Source of the DNA: Thiobacillus sp. UBA6205
Lineage (GTDB): Bacteria > Pseudomonadota > Gammaproteobacteria > Burkholderiales > Thiobacillaceae
DNA: 8,724 bases
Direction of reading: 5' to 3'
NCBI GenBank assembly: GCA_002421825.1
Contig: DISR01000033.1
Location: 1-8,724, forward strand
How positions within the stretch are numbered: the stretch's first letter is position 1; each line of letters begins with the position of its first letter. The translations under genes and the position numbers were made by a program. A model generated the notes under the pieces. That model was given only the letters and a program-made list of their open reading frames with translations. It made no database searches and had not been told where the DNA came from. Positions 5,239 to 8,724 of this stretch are shown here, piece after piece.

Positions 5239-6945
5239 ATGCCTAAGCCGGTAAAAGTCCGTCTAGGTGAAGTACTGACCCAGCAAAAGCTGATTTCCCA
5301 GGAGCAGCTCAAGTTCGCACTGGACGAACAAAAGCGCACAGGCCGCAAGCTGGGGCGCGTCCTGATGGAGAACGGCCTCGTCACCGAGGACGACATCTGC
5401 GGTGCGCTGGCAAGGCAACTGGCCATCCCCTACGTCAATCTCAAGTACTACAACGTCGACCCCGGCACCGTGCGGCTGCTGCCGGAAAGCCAGGCGCGCC
5501 GCTTCCGCGCCATCGTGCTGGAGCGCCGCGACAACAATACGCTGCTGGTCGGCATGGCCGACCCGGTCGATCTGTTCGCCTACGATGAACTCTCCCGTGC
5601 GCTGAAGAAAAGCCTTGACCTCGCAGTAGTGAACGAAGGCGCGCTCTTGCAGGCCATCGACCGCATCTACCGCAAGACCGAGGAAATCACCGATTTCGCA
5701 CGCGAACTGGAAGAAGACCTCGGCGACTTCCATGTGGATTTCGGCGCCATGGGCGCAGCGCCCGGGCTGGAAGAAGCGCCGGTCGTCAAGCTGCTGCAGT
5801 CGGTATTCGACGATGCGGTGCAGGCGCGCGCTTCCGACATCCACATCGAGCCCCAGGAAGAGCGCCTGCACATCCGCTTTCGCATCGACGGCGTGCTGCA
5901 CCTGCAGACCGAGGCCGACATCAAGATCGCCGCCTCGCTCGCCCTGCGCCTCAAGCTCATGTCCGGTCTCGACATCGCGGAAAAGCGCCTGCCACAGGAC
6001 GGCCGCTTCAACATCAAGGTCAGGCAGCAGCAGATCGACGTGCGCATTTCCACCATGCCGACCCAGTTCGGCGAATCGGTGGTCATGCGTCTTTTGAACC
6101 AGAGCGGCGACGTGCTCAAGCTCGACTCGATCGGCATGCCGTCCGACATGCTGGCAAGGTTCCGCGCCATCATCCGCCGCCCCAACGGCCTGGTGCTGGT
6201 CACCGGCCCCACCGGCAGCGGCAAGACCACCACGCTCTATGGCGCGCTGGCCGAACTCAACACCCAGGAGTCCAAGCTCATCACGGTCGAGGACCCGGTC
6301 GAATACCGCCTGCCCGGCATCAACCAGGTCCAGGTCAACGAGAAGATCGACCTCAGCTTCGCCCGCGTGCTGCGCTCCGCCCTGCGCCAGGACCCGGACG
6401 TGGTGCTGGTGGGCGAGATGCGCGACCAGGAAACCGCGCAGATCGGCATGCGCGCCGCCATGACCGGCCACCTGGTGCTGGCCACCCTGCACACCAACGA
6501 CGTCGTCAGCACCCCCATCCGCCTCCTGGACATGGGCGTGCCGCGCTATCTTGTCGCCACCTCGCTGCAGGCGGTGCTGGCACAGCGCCTCGTGCGCCTG
6601 GTCTGCGAAAGCTGTACCGAGCCGCAGGAACTGAAGCCGACCGAGCACGAATGGCTGAAGATCGAACTGGGCGACACCATCGATTCCCGCCGCTTCATGC
6701 ACGGACGCGGCTGCATCCATTGCAACGGCACCGGCTACCTGGGCCGTACCGGCGTGTACGAGATGCTGGAAATGACCGAGGCGCTCACCGATGCCGTCAG
6801 CCGGCACGACCCGGCATACTTCGTCAAGGCCGCCCAGGCACAGATGGGCGGCCGCACCCTGCGCCGCCACGCCGTCGCTCTCGCCGTCGCCGGCAAGACC
6901 ACCGTATCCGAGGCGATGCGCGCGAGCAGCCAGTTCGAAGACTGA
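5239..6945 (+). CDS. mshE: MSHA-type pilus assembly ATPase (GspE/PulE superfamily) with c-di-GMP-binding N-terminus
   Basis: A 568-residue cytoplasmic secretion ATPase that drives pilus extension at the inner membrane. The N-terminus has two 24-residue MshEN motifs, at residues 8-31 (starting RLGEVL, ending Gln31) and 37-60 (starting KLGRVL, ending Gln60). These are known to bind c-di-GMP in MshE. A linker near 140-165 leads to the ATPase core: Walker A GPTGSGKTT (323-331), Asp box (TVEDPVEY, near 349-356), Walker B DVVLVGE (387-393) and His box GHLVLATLHTND (410-421). A tetracysteine zinc site, Cys456/Cys459 and Cys492/Cys495, is complete. AGGAG at 5229-5233 is 5 bases before the ATG. Length and the MshEN domain favour MshE over PilB or GspE, but the wider cluster is out of view. 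The partner mshG is displaced about 500 bases downstream by the four-helix-bundle insertion. Confidence 0.85.
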   Translation: MPKPVKVRLGEVLTQQKLISQEQLKFALDEQKRTGRKLGRVLMENGLVTEDDICGALARQLAIPYVNLKYYNVDPGTVRLLPESQARRFRAIVLERRDNNTLLVGMADPVDLFAYDELSRALKKSLDLAVVNEGALLQAIDRIYRKTEEITDFARELEEDLGDFHVDFGAMGAAPGLEEAPVVKLLQSVFDDAVQARASDIHIEPQEERLHIRFRIDGVLHLQTEADIKIAASLALRLKLMSGLDIAEKRLPQDGRFNIKVRQQQIDVRISTMPTQFGESVVMRLLNQSGDVLKLDSIGMPSDMLARFRAIIRRPNGLVLVTGPTGSGKTTTLYGALAELNTQESKLITVEDPVEYRLPGINQVQVNEKIDLSFARVLRSALRQDPDVVLVGEMRDQETAQIGMRAAMTGHLVLATLHTNDVVSTPIRLLDMGVPRYLVATSLQAVLAQRLVRLVCESCTEPQELKPTEHEWLKIELGDTIDSRRFMHGRGCIHCNGTGYLGRTGVYEMLEMTEALTDAVSRHDPAYFVKAAQAQMGGRTLRRHAVALAVAGKTTVSEAMRASSQFED

Positions 6946-6955
6946 GAAGAACAAA

Positions 6956-6987
6956 AAATCAAAAGGCAAAAGTCAAAAAGCAAAAAT
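6956..6987 (+). repeat. Left arm of the element (GGCAAAA orientation)
   Basis: An A-rich repeat with GGCAAAA at 6965-6971 and a degenerate second unit (AGCAAAAA, 6979-6986). It begins 10 bases after the mshE stop. Its first 16 bases, AAATCAAAAGGCAAAA (6956-6971), recur exactly at 8678-8693 after mshG. Its last bases overlap the first candidate ATG (6986) of the four-helix-bundle gene. Confidence 0.85.
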
Positions 6988-7357
6988 GAAAGGCGAGATG
7001 AGTGGGAAGCGCGACCTGGATGAACGATTGCTTGCGTACGGCGCTGCTGTCATAAAACTGGTCGAATCCCTTCCGCCATCCATCGCGGGCAGGCGCATAG
7101 GCGACCAACTCTTGCGCAGCGGCACTTCTGTAGGCGCCAACTTTGAGGAAGCGCAGGGCGCGGAATCCAGGAGTGATTTTGCACACAAATTGCAGATAGC
7201 CCTGAAGGAATTGCGCGAATCCTGTTATTGGCTTCGTCTGCTGGCAAAAACAGAAATGCTTCCGCAGGAAATGCTTGCCGATCTGATTGATGAGTCTTTA
7301 CAGTTAAGAGCGATACTTTCCAAGTCGGTAGCCACCGTCAAAGGAACGGCTAAATGA
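6986..7357 (+). CDS. Four-helix-bundle protein, 23S rRNA intervening-sequence (S23/Avd-like) family
   Basis: A 123-residue protein of the family typed by proteins encoded in 23S rRNA intervening sequences. The same fold occurs in Avd, the accessory protein of diversity-generating retroelements. Family hallmarks are RIGDQLLRSGTSVGANFEEA (37-56) and DFAHKLQIALKELRESCYWL (64-83). Four helices are expected at roughly 9-30, 34-56, 63-89 and 93-118. Basic residues are frequent, and relatives form oligomers and bind nucleic acid, but the cellular role is unknown. No reverse transcriptase, template repeat or rRNA is nearby, so neither known context applies. The start is uncertain. The ATG at 6986 lies in the repeat and lacks a ribosome site; the ATG at 6998 (119 aa) has only a weak AAGG at 6990-6993. 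The frame opens further upstream only as a shadow of mshE. GC is below that of the neighbours, which suggests acquisition. Confidence 0.92.
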   Translation: MKGEMSGKRDLDERLLAYGAAVIKLVESLPPSIAGRRIGDQLLRSGTSVGANFEEAQGAESRSDFAHKLQIALKELRESCYWLRLLAKTEMLPQEMLADLIDESLQLRAILSKSVATVKGTAK

Positions 7358-7400
7358 TAGATAGCAACGAGATAGGCGAAAACTTCAGGGCTTGTACCCT

Positions 7401-7437
7401 ATTTTTGCCTTTTAATTTTTGCCTTTTGCCTTTTGCC
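7401..7437 (-). repeat. Right arm of the element (TTTTGCC orientation)
   Basis: Four TTTTGCC units lie here: one at 7403-7409, a 4-base break (TTTTAA-type), then three in tandem ending at 7437. A TTGC remnant follows (7438 onward), and then the mshG start at 7449. The reverse complement of 7401-7428 matches the left arm at 25 of 28 positions. Between the four-helix-bundle stop (7357) and this arm are about 43 bases with no feature I recognise. Confidence 0.88.
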
Positions 7438-7448
7438 TTGCATCAATA

Positions 7449-8678
7449 ATGGCCTACTTTGCCTACAAAGCCCGCAACAGCCGCGGCGAAATGATCCAGG
7501 GCGTGCTCGAAAGCGCCGACAGCGGCGCGGTCGCCGACCAGCTCTTCAATACCGGCGTCACGCCGGTCGAGATCAGGGAAACCCAGAAGCCGTCGACCAG
7601 CGGCGCGGACGGCTGGTGGCAGCGCCTCACCGAGCAGAAGGTGCGCCCGCTCGACGTGCAACTGTTCAGCCGGCAAATGTATACCCTGCTTCGGGCCGGC
7701 GTGCCGATCATGCGCGGCCTGGCCGGGCTGCAGGAATCCGTCAGCAACCCGAGCTTCGGACGCGTGCTGCAGGACATGCGCGAATCGCTCGACTCCGGGC
7801 GCGAACTGTCCGCCAGCCTGCGCCGCCACCCGGCCGTGTTCGATCCCTTCTACGTCAGCATGGTGCGCGTGGGCGAGACCACCGGCCGCCTCGACGAGGT
7901 ATTCCTGCACCTGTTCGACCACCTCGAGTTCGAGCGCGACATGAAAAGCCGCGTGCGCACCGCCATGCGCTATCCGCTGTTCGTCATCATCGCCATGATC
8001 GCGGCCATCGCGGTGATCAACCTGTTCGTCATCCCCGCCTTCGCCAAGGTCTACGCCGGCTTCAACGCCGAACTGCCCCTGGTCACCCGCCTGCTCATCG
8101 CCGCCTCCGAATTCAGCGTGCGCTACTGGCCGCTCCTGCTGGCCGCCATCGTCGCCGCCGTGCTCGCCTTCCGCATGTACATCGCCACCCCCAACGGCGC
8201 CTACCGCTGGGACAGGATCAAGCTGCGCATTCCCATCATGGGCAAGATCCTCCTGAAAAGCGCGCTGGCGCGCTTCTCGCGCAGCTTCGCCCTGGCCGGA
8301 AAGAGCGGCGTGCCGGTGCTGCAGGGCCTCAACGTGGTGGCGCAGACCGTGGACAACAAATACATCGAAAGCCGCATCGAGCAGATGCGCGACGGCGTGG
8401 AGCGCGGCGAAAGCATCCTGCGCACGGCCATGACCACCGGCGTGTTCACCCCCGTGGTGCTGCAGATGATCGCCGTCGGCGAGGAAACCGGCGAACTCGA
8501 CACCCTCATGGGCGAAGTCGCCGACATGTACGAGCGCGAGGTTGACTACGAACTGAAAACCCTTTCCGCCCAGATCGAACCCATCCTCATCCTGATGCTG
8601 GGCGTGCTGGTGCTGATCCTCGCGCTGGGCGTGTTCCTGCCGATCTGGGACCTGGGCAGCGTGGTGTTGAAAAAGTGA
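7449..8678 (+). CDS. mshG: MSHA-type pilus inner-membrane platform protein (GspF/PilC family)
   Basis: A 409-residue polytopic inner-membrane protein that couples the MshE ATPase to pilin polymerisation. Two GspF domains are visible. The first is about residues 68-195 (SRQMYTLLRAGVPIMRGL; VGETTGRLDEVF at 141-152). The second is about 272-400, with the matching SFALAGKSGVPVLQGL and VGEETGELDTLM (343-354). Three hydrophobic segments at about 175-197, 226-245 and 378-400 fit the family topology, and the N-terminus MAYFAYKARNSRGE is typical. Length is normal. The ATG at 7449 fits the family start, but no Shine-Dalgarno precedes it because the TTTTGCC repeat ends 11 bases upstream. An in-frame TTG at 7419 would translate the repeat itself and is unlikely. 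Specificity as MshG rather than PilC or GspF rests on pairing with the MshEN-type ATPase. Confidence 0.87.
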   Translation: MAYFAYKARNSRGEMIQGVLESADSGAVADQLFNTGVTPVEIRETQKPSTSGADGWWQRLTEQKVRPLDVQLFSRQMYTLLRAGVPIMRGLAGLQESVSNPSFGRVLQDMRESLDSGRELSASLRRHPAVFDPFYVSMVRVGETTGRLDEVFLHLFDHLEFERDMKSRVRTAMRYPLFVIIAMIAAIAVINLFVIPAFAKVYAGFNAELPLVTRLLIAASEFSVRYWPLLLAAIVAAVLAFRMYIATPNGAYRWDRIKLRIPIMGKILLKSALARFSRSFALAGKSGVPVLQGLNVVAQTVDNKYIESRIEQMRDGVERGESILRTAMTTGVFTPVVLQMIAVGEETGELDTLMGEVADMYEREVDYELKTLSAQIEPILILMLGVLVLILALGVFLPIWDLGSVVLKK

Positions 8679-8724
8679 AATCAAAAGGCAAAACTGGAGA
8701 GGCAAAAATCAAAAATAAAGGCAA
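8678..8724 (+). repeat. Further GGCAAAA arm after mshG, cut by the window edge
   Basis: AAATCAAAAGGCAAAA (8678-8693) is identical to 6956-6971. The 28 bases from 8682 match the left arm of the four-helix-bundle element at 23 of 28 positions. A second GGCAAAAA follows at 8701-8708, and the window ends in another partial unit (AAAGGCAA). It begins on the last base of the mshG stop codon. No terminator is seen after mshG, so transcription probably continues. Confidence 0.85.

Larger units (their letters stand above)
6956..7437. mobile_element. Inverted-repeat-bounded element carrying a four-helix-bundle gene
   Basis: The left arm (6960-6987) and the reverse complement of the right arm (7401-7428) agree at 25 of 28 positions without gaps. 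They face each other around one small gene. The element separates mshE and mshG, which are normally close neighbours. The gene inside has lower GC (156 of 300 bases, 52%, over 7021-7320) than the flanks (41 of 60, 68%, at 7861-7920). I see no transposase and no clear target duplication, so mobility is inferred. In the 23S rRNA intervening sequences of Leptospira and Coxiella, genes of the same family also sit inside inverted-repeat ends, which is the closest known parallel. Exact outer borders are uncertain by some 10-15 bases. Confidence 0.55.

Noticed and set aside
6791..6985. Extended N-terminus of the four-helix-bundle protein reaching into mshE
   Set aside because: The added 65 residues are an out-of-frame reading of mshE plus the repeat, Arg/Ser/Pro-rich, and the family begins near the ATG at 6986 or 6998.
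6956..7437. Diversity-generating retroelement, because the four-helix-bundle protein resembles Avd
   Set aside because: No reverse transcriptase, template/variable repeat pair or target gene with a variable end is present in the window.

Overview
The window (8,724 bp, mostly GC-rich) looks like the chromosome of a chemolithotrophic sulfur-oxidising proteobacterium, most likely a betaproteobacterium of the Thiobacillus/Sulfuricella/Gallionella kind. That placement is an inference: the sequence shows ATP sulfurylase (sat) and both subunits of dissimilatory APS reductase (aprB, aprA) next to MSHA-type pilus genes, with no qmo or dsr genes in view. A sulfate reducer is not strictly excluded.

Layout. 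Positions 1-364 hold no convincing gene, only a 9-bp inverted repeat. A 137-residue soluble protein of unknown function (365-778) follows and ends in a good intrinsic terminator. Next come a repeat-bearing leader with a plausible extended -10 promoter and sat (1007-2215). A 198-bp intergenic region rich in hairpins separates sat from aprB (2414-2899) and aprA (2928-4949). A strong terminator (4971-5001) closes the sulfur block. Downstream, a GspE/MshE-type assembly ATPase (5239-6945) and a GspF/MshG-type inner-membrane platform protein (7449-8678) would normally be adjacent. Here they are split by a small gene for a four-helix-bundle protein of the 23S rRNA intervening-sequence (S23/Avd-like) family (6986-7357).

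Function. AprBA and Sat together run the AMP-dependent oxidation of sulfite to sulfate: sulfite + AMP to APS by AprBA, then APS + PPi to ATP + sulfate by Sat, giving substrate-level ATP. MshE and MshG would power and anchor extension of an MSHA-like type IV pilus. The MshE N-terminus carries the tandem 24-residue motifs known to bind c-di-GMP, so attachment is probably under second-messenger control.

Most interesting signal. A repeat family built on the heptamer TTTTGCC / GGCAAAA lies at every gene border from the end of aprA to the end of the window. Around the four-helix-bundle gene two copies form facing 28-nt arms with 25 of 28 positions matching. A gene-less facing pair (5010-5126), one side of which is eight perfect tandem heptamers, lies between aprA and mshE. 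A further single arm starts on the last base of the mshG stop codon and runs off the window. I interpret this as a family of small inverted-repeat-bounded elements, some carrying a four-helix-bundle gene. They resemble the intervening sequences of 23S rRNA but sit between protein genes.
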